From: Archegozetes longisetosus
Lineage: Eukaryota > Arthropoda > Arachnida > Sarcoptiformes > Trhypochthoniidae
DNA length: 64,000 nt
NCBI GenBank assembly: GCA_018873245.2
Contig: JAEMBT020000007.1
Span: 10,547,129 to 10,611,128 of the forward strand
Direction of reading: 5' to 3'
The position numbers and the translations under genes are program-made. How positions within the stretch are numbered: the first letter of the stretch is position 1; the number at the start of each line of letters is the position of its first letter. Below are positions 50,953 through 63,969 of the stretch, piece after piece. Under the pieces are notes generated by a model. It worked only from the letters and a program-made list of their open reading frames with translations. It made no database searches and was not told the origin of the DNA.

Positions 50953-53232
50953 TTATTTCGCAAGATTTACAATAACTTTTTCTATTAGTTTTTCGAAATC
51001 TTTAGCTCTTCTATTGGCAGTTTCAAGAACTTCCTTATGGTTGGGCTCTTCTTTGCTTTCATAGTCGACGACACATTTATTGGTGATGAGCGAAAATCCA
51101 ATGACTTGAAGGCCGCAGTGTCGAGCGACTAGTACTTCATGAACTGTACTCATTCCTTAAGTAAACAATAATTAAGTGATAAAACATTTAATTGATGGTT
51201 TAGCTGTCATCAAATATATATATATCATACCGACAGCGTCGCCTCCAGAATTGAGAAGAAATCTAGTTTCAGCGATAGTTTCGTAAGCAGGTCCGGCATT
51301 CATGACGTAAACTCCTTCTTGAATGAAACGATCCATTTTGAGTTCTGTGGCGCACTTTCTGACAAGTTTGATTAAGTTTCTGTCATACGCGTTGTTCATT
51401 GCTGGAAATCTTGGACCCCATCGCTCGTCATTTTTTCCCCGCAACGGATTATTACCACTAAATGAAGGTAAGTTTAAGTGATCTTTAATTATCATAATAT
51501 CCCCAACTTTGTAGCTCTGGTTTAGACCTCCAGCGGCGTTCGTCACAATCAAAGTCTTGATGCCTAACAGTTTCATAACTCTGAGAGAAATAGAATTGAG
51601 TTATTGAACGATGAAATTGTTTGATTAGATGATGGAGTTGTTTGATTAGATGGTGAAATTATTTGATTGAATAATGCAATTGTTTCTATTATAAGTTATA
51701 CCTGACAGGCATTGAGCACTTGGCAATGTGATAGCCCTCGTAGGGATGGAATCTTCCTTTCATGCAGACAACTGATACATTTTTCAATAAACCAAACACA
51801 AGGCAACCACTATGACCAGCGACTGAATAATTTTGAATGTTTTAATAGATTGAAAAAATTGATAAGAAAGCAGTTCAATCATACCTGTGCTAACAGGAAA
51901 ATTAGGTATTTTTTCGTAGGGAAACACTTCTTTATCTGATAGTAGATCTGCTAAACCGCCTAAACCGGAGCCGCATATTATCCCAACTGTTGGTTTATGT
52001 TTTGTGCTTCTCAGCAAATATTTACTAATTTCTTCCACTTCTTCGTACTCATATCTAAATAGGTTTTAAGATCTTATCAATCAATTCAATATTGATTCAA
52101 AGTTGAAAAACTAAATTTTGACAAAAAGTTCAAAACACTAGATTACGAATGAATTTGATTAGTTTAAAAACTCTAATGCATTGGTTTGGATAAGTCTATC
52201 GCAATAATTATACAGCTGATAAGAATTGAATAAATGGACTCATATTGATATGTACAGAAGATGTGAGTTTATTGCAGCACCTTAAATGATATTTTGAGCT
52301 TGATCATTAAGTTTTGCGAATGAAGATAAACAAATTTCTACGAATTGTTGTGATTAAAAGTTTGCTATAAGCCTCAGGAGTCATAAGTTTCATACCTTAC
52401 ATAACATTCGCTTATCATTGATTATTGCATTCGAGCAACGGGTAAATAAGAGATTAGAGATTAAAACTGGAAAAATAAAAAACAATTTCATATTTCTCAT
52501 TATTCATATTTGATTTCGTCATAAATGAACGTTGTTTTGTGATAGAGATTATCGTTAAACGAAGATCTGCATTTTTCTTTACTTTTGTCCTATAGCCATA
52601 ACCAACAATTAGTTAGTTATGATTATATAAGATAAGAGTTTTCTATAAAACAACTCAAACGTAATTTGTCTTATCAATGCTTAATATATGAAAAACATCT
52701 TTGAGATAGATGTTCTCATTGCTTTTTGGCTAATTTCAAATTTGAACTTACATTTACTGTTAAGATATGATCAGTAAAAAGTATAAATCCTTGATCGAAT
52801 AGATAACTCGAATATCTTACGTTTCATTTCTTCAAACCACACAAAATCCAAATAAACACAACTATATTCAGATTTTATGCTAAACCTTAAGTTTATTATC
52901 TGTAATGAATTTTTTGATAATCTATTTTATGATTATTATCATATAGTTATGAAGTTTTCCTTCTAACTCATGGCTTAAACGTTAAGTTAGATTTTTTTTA
53001 ACTTCGAGCTAATCTCAAACTTGAGATGATTTATTTAACAGTTATGACTGATTTTAACTTAATTTTTTTATAAATTTTCTACTTACCCGACATTAAGGCT
53101 TTTGGAGGACTGGATTTTATTGAAATGATCATTTAATTTATTGAACTTATTTTGTTCACTATATAAGTCGACATGAAAGCGATCGTGAATATAAAGATCG
53201 CTATTAAATTTACTACTAAGAGTCGAGAACAT
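50953..53232 (-). CDS. PNP: Purine nucleoside phosphorylase
   Basis: Five minus-strand exons, 53087-53232, 51885-52054, 51702-51822, 51231-51580 and 50953-51155, give 329 residues. Active-site groups of trimeric PNP are in place: CGSGLGGL (phosphate Ser), AGHSG (His), GRFHPYEGY (Arg, His, Tyr), [17 protein letters not shown] (purine Glu; Tyr for the human Phe), VGMSTVHEV and SLITNKCV (Thr-Asn). The enzyme cleaves inosine and guanosine with phosphate in the cytosol for purine salvage. Exon 1 supplies about 48 extra residues before the usual GYEYEEVEE start. They are not part of the catalytic core and begin at the only suitable ATG. Intron 1 is about 1.03 kb, long for this window. Confidence 0.93.
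51610..51684. repeat. Minisatellite of about 21 bp in a PNP intron
   Basis: Three to four imperfect units of the form GATGRTGRARTTGTTTGATT lie in tandem inside the intron between the third and fourth PNP exons. They are probably variable in copy number. Confidence 0.8.
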
Positions 53233-56057
53233 ATTTAGTGATCAGTGTTAACAATAGGGGATTCAATTACAAAGTATTGGTGTTTTGTTCTCAAGTGCAG
53301 TATTTATAAGAATATGTATTTCTAGTTGCACCTCCTATTTACGACTGTATAAAATAAATAATAAATGTTTTCCGTAAAACTTCTTTTGTCAATGTCAATG
53401 TGAAATTAGCTTAGGATTGATCTGGTTATCAGCTATTTTTCTAAAATACTAATGCCAGTATAACTTATCGCTCCCTTTTTGTAATACTTATGGTGAGATT
53501 AATATGTGTTGGGACGAATCTATTTTAGAATCTGACCATGAATTTCATTCAATTAGGTTTTAAATAACTATATATAGAATTCATATCTAATAATCAATTG
53601 AAAAATTTCTCATAAACTCATGATAGGATTTAAGCTTAGAATTAATAGGATTTTATTGAACAAGCTATACTTTCTCCTGTATTTACCTTTAAAATTTGAA
53701 TATTCAATCAATATTTGATTAAACATTGCAGACACCTAATTGTATTCATGTAAATAATCGGAGTATTTTCTGATCAGATTTTGCTTCTATTATTTGCCAT
53801 GAAAGTTTCATAATGATTATACTAATTTCAAGGCAAGAATTGATCAAAAAGAAAACACTTCAATTATTCATTATTTCATTGCGTATTTGTAAAATTAAAT
53901 AATTTTATTCAAATTAAAAATGCAAACCAAGAAAAAGTTTGCCATGAAAATTAGAATATTAATCATACTAATTTATTCATTTCTATAAGCTGATATCAAT
54001 CTTAATCTGGTTAAAATGGAACTTTCTTAAGTTTGATCCTACACTTACTAAGTTAGTATAATGTAATTTATTTTCTAATCATGTGGTTTTCTTATCAAAA
54101 TCTTTTATTATTCAGCGATGGTTTTTATTGACTACTTAACTTTTATCTATACGTCAACCCTGTGACAGCATTTTTAATTTGAATTTCAACTATGATGATT
54201 GTTAATTTTAAATTGCGGTAATTATAGTTTTGTTTGTGCGTCACTTAACTAACTCGGACTTTCCTATAGATAATTATTTTTTTCTAAGTTTATCGAAGCT
54301 ATTCTGAAACCGATAACATCAAGAATTTTACATTAATTAGATTTTTTCTTAACTTCAAATTGAACATATAGTTATGATATTTAAATTGAAATTTACATTC
54401 GCCAAGTGAAAATTTAGTATTTTTGGATAACTTTGAGAGATCATAGATAATAGACTTATGATCTATTTAAGAATTCAGGTAATCTAATAATTACGTGATT
54501 TCGTAATTGAAGGAAATATTCTGTTCTCGTATATAAAACTTTTTGCTCTAACTTATCAAGGCTTCATTACAAGGACAACTTTTCATATCATGAGCTTTAA
54601 GAATTTGTAAATGTGATCAAATGATTAACTTTTGCTGACGATAATGAATAAGATAAAAATTAAGTGATTTTCTTACCTGTCAGTTATAAAAGGAAATTCA
54701 GCCTTAAATAACTGAAACTCTTGTAAATCACTTATTATAGTGAGAAATAACATAAACGGAGACATACCCGTAATTTAGAGGTTATTGTTCGCTAATTATC
54801 TCAATTTCTAATTTTTCAATTTATCAAATTTAATAGCTTTTACTCAATTTGATTCGGTTGAGAAATTACGGTTTAACTAAATCTAAAATCAATCAAACTA
54901 TTCTAATAAACGGACGCTGTAATATCCTATAATTTCCTATAATTGCTATCATCACGTCCTACTGGTTTCTGATAGAACCTATTTATCGAAAAATCGACAA
55001 AATTTTCGTCTGTATTTAAGTTACCCTAACTGTTATGAATATAAACTCAAATTTCGTGGTATATGTATTATTGCGCTTCATTCTAGCAATAGCTCACATC
55101 AAACCCAAAAGTTTTGTACTTTTTCTAACGAATCAATTTTGAAATCTAACAGTTTTTTGAGTTCTTAAAATCTTATTGAATTCCTTTTTCATAAATGAAA
55201 ATATACGAATTTGAAAGAAGAGTTATTCTAAAATCGATTGTTTGTGGAGTAGTTGAAAAGTAAAATTATTGAATAGAAGAAAACTCTACATACCCTTTAT
55301 TTAGAAGTTGTTTTCCATTCATCTTTTCTTTTTATTATATTTTTCAGACTTAAAAATCAGGTTTCTTTTTTCAGCTATTAAGAAAGGTTTATATGCTTAT
55401 AATCTCGAAATAAATTCATTAGATAGAAAATTAATTAAATAAATTTAAGCTTTCAACTTTAGGTGAAAATTCGAGCGGTCGTTTTGTCTTGACTTAGGAA
55501 AAACTTACTCACTTCCGACTTAAATTCAGTAGTTTGAATCAGTTGAGTGTATTTATATAAGGTTAAACTCAAAATCGTTATGTTCTTTACTGAAATTAGA
55601 ATAAAAATGTATTGTCGAGAGGAGTAAAAAGAGAGCAACTTAAATATAAAGCTAGCAAAACTTTTGGTAAATATTTGTTATAGATTACAGGACTGCTAAT
55701 TACTTAAATTGTATGTTGTAAAATTTTGGTTAACTACAGCCGCTAGTAGTCAATATCTTTAAGATACTACGATCTCGAGCCCCAGACCCAACTCTGAAAA
55801 TTCTTTAAGATCAATATCAAATTCCTAATAACCATATTTTAGCGCTGTCTAAAGTTCAAGTGCTATAAAATGGAGACGAGAATGCAGTCGATGCAGAGTC
55901 GAAGCTGTTGACAGGGGCTCGGGAACACGGAACTCATATCATTCTCTAGTAGCGACAAGGGTACCATAGACAATTGACTCAATTTTGATATGAGAAATAA
56001 AGTAATTAGTTTCGTCACCTTTATTACTTACGTCAGAATTCTGTGAATTTTAATACT
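53233..56057. other. Gene desert upstream of PNP
   Basis: About 2.8 kb of AT-rich DNA. It begins with the presumed PNP promoter. Both strands are full of stops and nothing else is recognised. Confidence 0.5.
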
Positions 56058-56826
56058 AAAGGAGTATTCCAGACTTGATATTAGAAATGGCCTAAGAACT
56101 AAGTATGACCCAACTTTGTGCATTAATAGACTTAAAAATTAAGACTAACGACGAAATTTACATTGAAATATATATTGTAGATTTCTGTAAAACCTGGTGG
56201 AATTTGAAACAAAAACAATAATATCTCGGAATCGCAGTTACGGTTTGGAAATTAATTTTGCATTTAAATAGTTTGAATAACGAAGTGTCAAATGATAATA
56301 TTATGATTCATATAGCTAAATAATTTATGCAGAAAAATGTTATCATATTAAATTGGTAAATTTAAAAATGAGTTTTTCAAAGTGTTAACCCAAAGTTTCG
56401 CACCCGATCTCTTTTGCTACTTAAATGACCCCTAGCCCTAAATATAATTCTAGAGAGATCGGGTGCGAAACTTTGGGTTAACACTTTGAAAAACTCATTT
56501 GTCAATTTACCAATTTAATATGATAACATTTTTCTGCATAAATTATTTAGCTATATGAATCATAATATTATCATTTGACACTTCGTTATTCAAACTATTT
56601 AAATGCAAAATTAATTTCCAAACCGTAACTGCGATTCCGAGATATTATTGTTTTTTGTTTCAAATTCCACCAGATTTTACAGAAATCTACAATATGTATT
56701 TGAATGTAAATTTCGTCGTTAGTCTTAATTTTTAAGTCTCATTAATACATTAACAATTAATGCACAAAGTTTGGGTCATACTTAGTTCTTAGGCCATTTC
56801 TAATATCAAGTCTGGAATACTCCTTT
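56058..56826. repeat. Long near-perfect inverted repeat (about 770 bp, 41 bp spacer)
   Basis: The left arm (56058-56412) is the reverse complement of the right arm (56454-56826), with only a handful of substitutions, two 1-base indels and one gap of about 17 bases, seen by eye. The spacer is 56413-56453. Outer ends read AAAGGAGTATTCCAGACTTG; inner ends read GCACCCGATCTCT. There is no coding frame. I found no target-site duplication. It may be a fold-back DNA element, an inverted duplication, or, if transcribed, a hairpin-RNA precursor with about 355 paired bases. Confidence 0.95.
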
Positions 56827-59800
56827 TCTGAGTAACTCTCGCAGTTACAGTATTTATTATATTCAATATTCAGTTTTGCCTTTAGTTGACGTATGAACGC
56901 AAGTCTATTCTCATTCTATTGATGCAAGATTTAAAACTCTTTCTTCTTGTGAAGTTAGTGTAATATTCTTTGATTAGTTTGAATCAAGTTTGACATAATT
57001 TCTGCCTTCAATTGATTATTTTTGTGTTTAAGTAGACTTATCGAGTAATACTTTAGCATAACTTTGTATGAATTGTCAAAGATTTATCCTGTTAATTGAT
57101 TACAATAGTAACTGAAAGATGTGGTCTTATATTAGAATGTCTGATAAATTCGTAAGCATTCTCTATTATCAATAAACAGAATAATTTTATAATCAAATTA
57201 TTGTTTTTTACTTAAAATTGAAACTCTCTTAAACTTGAGAAACATCGATGAACTTTGTATTTATGAAAAATTTTCCAAAAGTTATTACTTTATTGCATAA
57301 CTGATAAAATTACGGCATTTACTGTTTATTAGTACAATAAAAAATAATTACGAATTGTTGAACTGCATTTCTTTATTGCCGAAAAGCAAAACTTGCGCAA
57401 AAAGTTTGCTTTATTGGTCTAAAGTTTGTTTTAACCTTAAATTCCTAAACGCCATGTAATTAAACTTTTTTTTTGTTAAAAATCAGTAAACAGTAGCCAC
57501 GATTACCACAATCTCTGATCTTTACTTTTTGCCTCAATGCTGATGAAGTTTATGTTAATTAGCTTTGAGCTCAGACTGACTTAATTCGACTGTAAATCAC
57601 GACTATATCATAAATATGTTATATTGTGGTTTTTATTATTTTTTTGTGATATTTCGAATGATAGATAGAACAGCAGTAAGTCTTCCATTAAAAAGATCGC
57701 CAGAAGCCAAGTCGCGAACCAGTGATCCAACGCTAGATTAGCGCTTAACCATTCAATTAATACTATAGCTACTTCTGTTTGCGGAAAATATTCGATGTCA
57801 CACAAGTGGACAAAGTTTGGATCAAATTACGACTGCGATAAAGTTCTGAATAGTTAAATGACTCTAACAATAATAGCTAATTATAAGGTTTTGCGATAGC
57901 ATAGTATCTAAGCCGCAATATTATTTGCATGGAAACAGTATTGCCATTACTGCAATAGATCTATGGTCTCAAACAAATACTCAATACTTCATATATTCCT
58001 ATTTTGATTTTCATAAATCTCTCAATAAATTTCTTATACATTTATGACTGAATGGCAATCAATTGATGTTTACTTGTCACACATCTTTCATAACTATATG
58101 AATACAAGTTTTTCTCAAATCTATCAAACTTTGTGAATGATTAAGACAATTTTGATAGAAAGTGTTGAACCAATGGAGTGATAAACTTGTCTGTAGCTCG
58201 TATTCAAAGCCAAAGCAATGTATTTGTGCGTTAACATCACTCAACAACTATTATATGACAGTATTTTGTTTGACACAAAATTCTCATTTTCGATATCAGA
58301 TCTCGAAATCTATAACATTATTAATGAAACTTGTGCAACAAATCGAAAGCTAACTGTATTTGATTTATATAATTATGCAAATTAAAACACACGCAGTTCG
58401 CACCTACTTATTCAATAATCGTACATAAGGTAATTTGTGTTATACTTCACTGATGCTCATTCGAGCCTAACGAAAATCTTACAGTTTCTAATCAACGTTA
58501 TATTTCATGCTTAATATCAGTTGAGTGCATACCACATGTTCGGAGATGTGCTCCAAAGTTAATTTGAGAGTAGTTTTGAGTAAACTTTAAAATAGTTGTC
58601 ATTTGCTATTTGATCGTAAACTGAAGTTAGAAGCAATTAATCATAATCTGGTCTGAGACTCATTGGGAAAGTGATAAGTTTAATCTGAGTTTAAGAACTT
58701 GATTCAAGCGAGATAACTGAAGTAACTATTATCAGAGCTATCAGAATATCTAAAAACTTTTCAACTGGTTATCAGTGCCATTAACCCGTCGCCAAAATAA
58801 AACTGATAAAATTTTTGTGTATAATAATTTAGTGATAAAGTTTGCATTGCAACAGGAAATTGCAATTAAGTAGATTTGAGTGCTTCTCATGGAATTTCTT
58901 AAGTAAAATAACTAATTTTCAAATATTTTTTCCTATTCATTTAAGTATAATTTGATTTTTCTTACCCAAAATATTTGAGACAAATTATAAGGCAAATTAT
59001 GAGGCAATTTATGGGACAATCTCAGTGTGAATGACATTTCATGCGTCAATATTAGTGAAGGTTTATCAGATTTAATTAATATAATTTTCATTAACACGTT
59101 ACTCCTTGTTTCAAATACGCAACTGTTATTAATTTAAAAATAATTCCTAAATCTCTAGTCATTGTACGTCAAACCTTAGATTTTGGCCCAAACTGACGCC
59201 CAAATATCAGTTTATAATCTTATCAAAATTTTTTATTGCTCTTTAACGCTCTTATTTTATGTTTGCTTCTAATAATCATAAGTTTTATTCAATGCTTGCC
59301 TAACAAACGATAAGATATACGAGAGCACAAAATTAATGCTTTCAAAATATATCTGATAGTATCCGAACACTTAAAAATTGATTTATTGTATTAATAGAAC
59401 CTGAAAATTAGATGCCTTTTTTGATTAGGATTTTAAATTAATTGCTCATAAGCCTAAGCTGTAGTTTAATCATTTTATTGTCCAATCACAGCTTTTTAAT
59501 TAACAAACGTTGGAGCAGTTGTGAAATTTTGTTTGAAAACTAATCAAGTCACAATAGCTACTTCTATTACATAATTGTATGAAAATTTCAAAACTTTTCT
59601 AGAATTAAGTTTTGTTCAAGTTCTATAGCTTTCTTGAATGACAGCTTTCTTTTGAATATTTAATCTATATATATTTCAAATTAGGATTATGAGCTCTTAA
59701 TTGATTTAAGTTCAAGATTTTGCACTTAACAGCAAAATTTATAACTGTTTTTTCTTTGGCATTAAATTTGAATATTGTGATAACGAATTTTTGAAATTGA

Positions 59801-61335
59801 TACGTGAATCAGACAAAAACTTAAGTTATACTTAATGTTTCGTAAACTTGATTTTACGTAAAAAATTGTAAAATTTCATGATATTTATTAACTCTTTTTA
59901 ACTGATTTAAGTTTGCTGAAAATCTAAGTTGATTGAAAAAATGATCTAGTTAAAGATAATCTGCTGCAAACTCAGTCAATCGAGAAAGATGCAATTTTGC
60001 ATTGTGGAACTAATCTTATTTGAGATTAAGTGGTTGATGAAGTAATTCATGATGAATTGTTTGGATTTTCGTTTGAGTAGAGGTTGAGGTACTTTGCATT
60101 ATTGAAGCGACGAGAAAGTTATGAAAATAAACTTTAGTGCATAATTATACCATATAAAAGGCAGTTAAAAGTTACGTAAGACTTAAATATATGTTTCTTA
60201 TTTTACTAGAAGATACTAGATACGTAATTCATTCAACTGCAGGTTTTGTATTGGAGGGCTAAGTCAGCAATATGAGACACTTAAATCAATAACTAGGACT
60301 AGGTTTGCAGTTGCATAACTATATCAACGTTTGTGGGTTACTCGCTTTGGCTAAAATTGAATCATTCAATTAATTTAATTGTAGTCAGTTGGTAAGTGAT
60401 CGAGTGATTGCAAATTAAGACTCAGTTCAATTAGTATAAAATACAACAGCAATTTAATTTAGAAACTCTTTCCGAACAATTATTAACGTAACTTTTAACT
60501 GAGACGATCATAACTTTATTAGATATGAAACAGTCTAACTATATATCGATAACTATTAATCACTGATTTATGTTTGGATTTAAACATTTATGATCTATAA
60601 TTTGATATTTTACGAGGAAAGATATTACTTCTAGCTATTTATCTAACAGTAATATAGGTTTTGAGTTGATTGTAAACTAAATGAATAAAATTTATGGTTT
60701 AAATGTGATGAAGGCCTCTAATTGAACAAAACCTTGAAATTGAGTGATTCATTTTGGTAACTGAACATTTAATAAAATGACGTTAACTAACCAATGCAAA
60801 TTCTCTTAATAGTAATGTTATTTTCAACGAGAGAACTTAGTTTGATTCGATACGCTCTTGGCTTCCTTTTTATTAGATGTTTCATATCCACTTATTTAAT
60901 TCGAACTTGCAGCTGATTTATTGATGTTGTCTAGATTTATTGTAAAGTTGTAAGCTGCTTTGATTGATGCGAAAGACCTTCCATTTAAATGGATTTCTCT
61001 TCAAGCGGTATGAAATAAAGTTATTTTAAATCTAGAAATCAATGCAACTGAGAGAACTGCGCTGCACTTCAGCTATTGAACAATTAAAAAGTTTGGAGAA
61101 TCCATAATCAAATTAAAAATTTCTATCAAATTCGTATTAAATTTCATACGAATTTCATAAAATCAAAGAATTTAAATGTTGAAAAAACTTGAATTTTCAT
61201 AGATTTGCTGATAATTATGCGTAATAAAGGTTCCAGATTTGAAAACAAGTATTTCCTTTCAAAATTCCTTGCAAAATATAAAAACAAAGAGTTGTATTGC
61301 TTTAAATGCATGTTAAATTAGAGCTAATTCGTTTG
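56827..61335. other. Gene desert upstream of the FOG-like exon
   Basis: About 4.5 kb, AT-rich, with no believable coding frame. Deserts like this often flank developmental transcription-factor genes and hold enhancers. Here that is inference only. Confidence 0.45.
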
Positions 61336-61340
61336 GGAGG

Positions 61341-61416
<76 letters not shown>

Positions 61417-61463
61417 GAGAGCGAGAGAGAGAGAGAGAGCGAGAGAGAGAGAGAGAGCGAGAG
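61336..61463 (+). repeat. (GA)n microsatellite with GAGC interruptions
   Basis: About 128 bp of GA repeats preceded by GGGA units and broken by regularly spaced GCGA. It lies about 410 bp before the FOG-like start codon. In arthropods GA tracts can bind GAGA-factor-type proteins near promoters, so a regulatory role is possible. Confidence 0.9.
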
Positions 61464-61875
61464 CAATTGGTGGTTGTAGAACTGATATAACAAGTTGTGC
61501 TATTCGTGAATCGTTGCCACGGTGTGACTCTAGTATCAACATATTAGCCTTCGTTAGTCTGGTGAAGTTAGCAGGCATTCAGAGTGAGAGCGTAGTGATC
61601 GCTGCAATACAATAGTGCAGTGAAATATCTTATTCCTTGTGAAAATTTCTGATGTCTCGTCACAAGTGGCTCATAGAGTGTGTATCACTAACGTTGGGCT
61701 TACACTACGCCAGTGCGTCACTTATGCCAATACTGACTTATTTTCAAAAACTTTGCGGGTTTCAGCTCATATTCACTTTTTTCAATTCCTTTTTAGCTAA
61801 GTTTGTATTCATGTGTTTGACCGAAACTTGAAAATTGATAATTTGGATGAAAAGTCCAGACGTGTCCCTGTCTTC
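61464..61875 (+). promoter_or_regulatory. Presumed promoter and 5' UTR of the FOG-like gene
   Basis: This stretch is richer in G and C than its surroundings and precedes the coding start at 61876. It contains upstream ATGs, one (61652) opening a 59-codon frame that ends before the main start. No transcription start could be placed from sequence alone. Confidence 0.4.
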
Positions 61876-61915
61876 ATGTCCCGGAGGAAACAATCAAATC
61901 CTAAACCTCTGAAAC
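61876..61915 (+). CDS. First coding exon of a FOG/u-shaped-type zinc-finger regulator (partial)
   Basis: Forty bases encode MSRRKQSNPKPLK plus the first base of the next codon (C, as in Arg), followed by a strong GTGAGT donor. MSRRKQSNP...KR is the N-terminus of FOG1 (ZFPM1: MSRRKQSNPRQIKR) and, with S-to-other changes, of FOG2, SALL and BCL11 proteins. This peptide binds the RBBP4/7 and MTA subunits of the NuRD complex and brings repression. The SNP and LKR positions favour FOG, whose partners are GATA factors; SALL and BCL11 usually have AKP or GKP. FOG genes also break after this short exon in phase 1. The zinc-finger exons lie beyond the window, so the assignment rests on 13 residues and the splice site. 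Confidence 0.7.
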
Positions 61916-63968
61916 GTGAGTAACAAAAGCTTACTTTAAAGCAGATAAACGATTACTTTAAAGGATAAACACAATTTTGGAAAAGTTAAGCAAACGGTTG
62001 TAGTTTGTATTTAAAGGTGAAAAACGTTTTTACACTTCAAATAAGATCATTTAATTGCGAGTTCGTCTGTTTGTTTAATCATCTAATTCTGATATGACGT
62101 CTTGTTTTTTGACGAGCTTTAAAAGAAATTTTAACATTTCTTATATCGGAAACTAGTTTTCAGCTCTTCGACTAATTAATTGATTTGAGTTGAAAATAAG
62201 AATATGTTAAATACAAATATATATTCTAATGAAGTAATGAGGAAAACTTGTTCTATACTTTAAAGTGTTTCTCAATATAAGTACTCTTTTGTTATTTTTC
62301 GACCAATATTTCAAAGACTAGCTCTCAAACGTTTAACTTAATTTCCAGTTGTTATCAGAAATGGATAATTTAAAAGTTAGTTAAATTAGTTAGAATTGAT
62401 TTAGAAATAGATTTAAAAGAAGTTTGTTGAGAAAATAATTAAGAAATTGGTTAGTTTATAACAGCATTTTGTCTGTTCATAATGTGCTAATTATTGCTAA
62501 GAAAAGTACTACAAAAGGCGTAAGATAGAGGGGAAAATTCAATATAAACTTATTCCTAGTGATATAACTAGTTTTGTTGATAAGACATATACTGATAGCA
62601 AGACTTTATGCTGGTTTAGATAAGTTTGCAATTGGCGATAACTTCAGTAATATAATAACTTAATATAATACGCACTTGAGTTATTTCGCATGAGTTCAAC
62701 TTAACTCTCATACATGTCTCAACAGTTTACTTGTGATAATATGATTTGCTGATAAACTAACGAAACAGATATTTTAGTTGTAATCAATTTTTGTCAATTA
62801 TTTTTGTTTAACGTCTGTATGGGTTTGGAGAGAAATAGAGGCAAACTAATAGACGCAAGCTAATTGAAATCAAACTGATTTTAACATATAAATAAGTTAG
62901 TATTAGATGAATATTTAGGATTCGATAGATTTATATTAATATGATTAATGAAAATAATTATATTAAGTTATAGGTCAGATAAACACATGTTATTAATTTA
63001 ATTGATGTTCTTATTATCGAGAGTATGAATCAATAGAATAGTGTATTATTGGCTGCTATATATCTATATATTATTTTGTGTGTGCATTGGAGAGATTTGC
63101 TAATCAGGAATGCTTATCTTAGTTGGGAATGTTAGTTAAAATCAATAAACGCCAAAAGGAGGAAGCATCACATCTCTACTACTAAATTCACAACAACGAC
63201 AATCGCTTCTCTTTAAATCATTTTTTCTACTCTTTTCTCTTCTTTTCTATAGAAACAGTGGTTTAGTTAAAGGAAATAAAAATATCTGTGTTTCTGATAG
63301 CGATGTGAGAGAGAAATAAGCGATAGAAATTGTAGTAATAGTAGTCTGTGTTGTCTGATAGCAATATTCCTAACTTCTCACTCATTATAATCTATTAAAG
63401 CAATTTTTCATTTGGCTTTCAATTTTCATCTTACATAACATGTACAGTATTTGAGATACTATTTTTTCTTCTTGTCTCGCAATACCACCAATTATTCATG
63501 TTTTAAAAGCTAAACCGAGTATTTGGTTTTCTGTGCGTTTGCATCGTTTTAAAAATGGGCTCATTTATGAGATAAGCTCCAGTTCCATAATTGGTGGAAA
63601 ACAAACTTTAGGAATTGAGAGGCATTGGAGAGAAGTTAGATATGAAACTGATAAAAGCTGCACTTTGGCTTATCGGTGCAATCGGTTAAGATATTCGTGT
63701 GAGCGCAGAGACTTTCATGATAGAAAACCAAGATAATGCTGCACAATCTCCAAGATCTTGGCTCCATCAAGGCGAACATCAGACTGTATAAGACTACAGA
63801 CCATTTCGACTATATGTTGATAAGAGAAGCACAAACCGTCATCATTTTGGCTTTTGCTTTACGAATACTACATCGCATAGCTATGACTCGACTAAAACTG
63901 ATAGAGAGTCGATTCCCTTCGAGAACTGATAGCGAGAGATGTGCACAATATATGTGAACATCATATAT

Positions 63969-63969
<1 letters not shown>
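61916..63969 (+). other. Start of first intron of the FOG-like gene
   Basis: About 2 kb of AT-rich sequence after the GTGAGT donor, with no clear acceptor-plus-frame continuing the protein. Two open frames near 63533-63957 have no family resemblance. Confidence 0.45.

Noticed and set aside
56058-56826. Inverted repeat as a terminal-repeat element carrying a transposase
   Set aside because: Only 41 bp lie between the arms and no frame exists, so there is no room for a gene.
57608-57805. 65-codon minus-strand frame with a hydrophobic segment
   Set aside because: Isolated in a desert, no homology, length expected by chance.
61302-61578. Two overlapping minus-strand frames rich in Ser-Leu
   Set aside because: They are translations of the GA tract in two frames.
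63533-63957. Two adjacent plus-strand frames of 67 and 73 codons as possible next exons of the FOG-like gene
   Set aside because: No phase-1 acceptor, no zinc-finger or family pattern.
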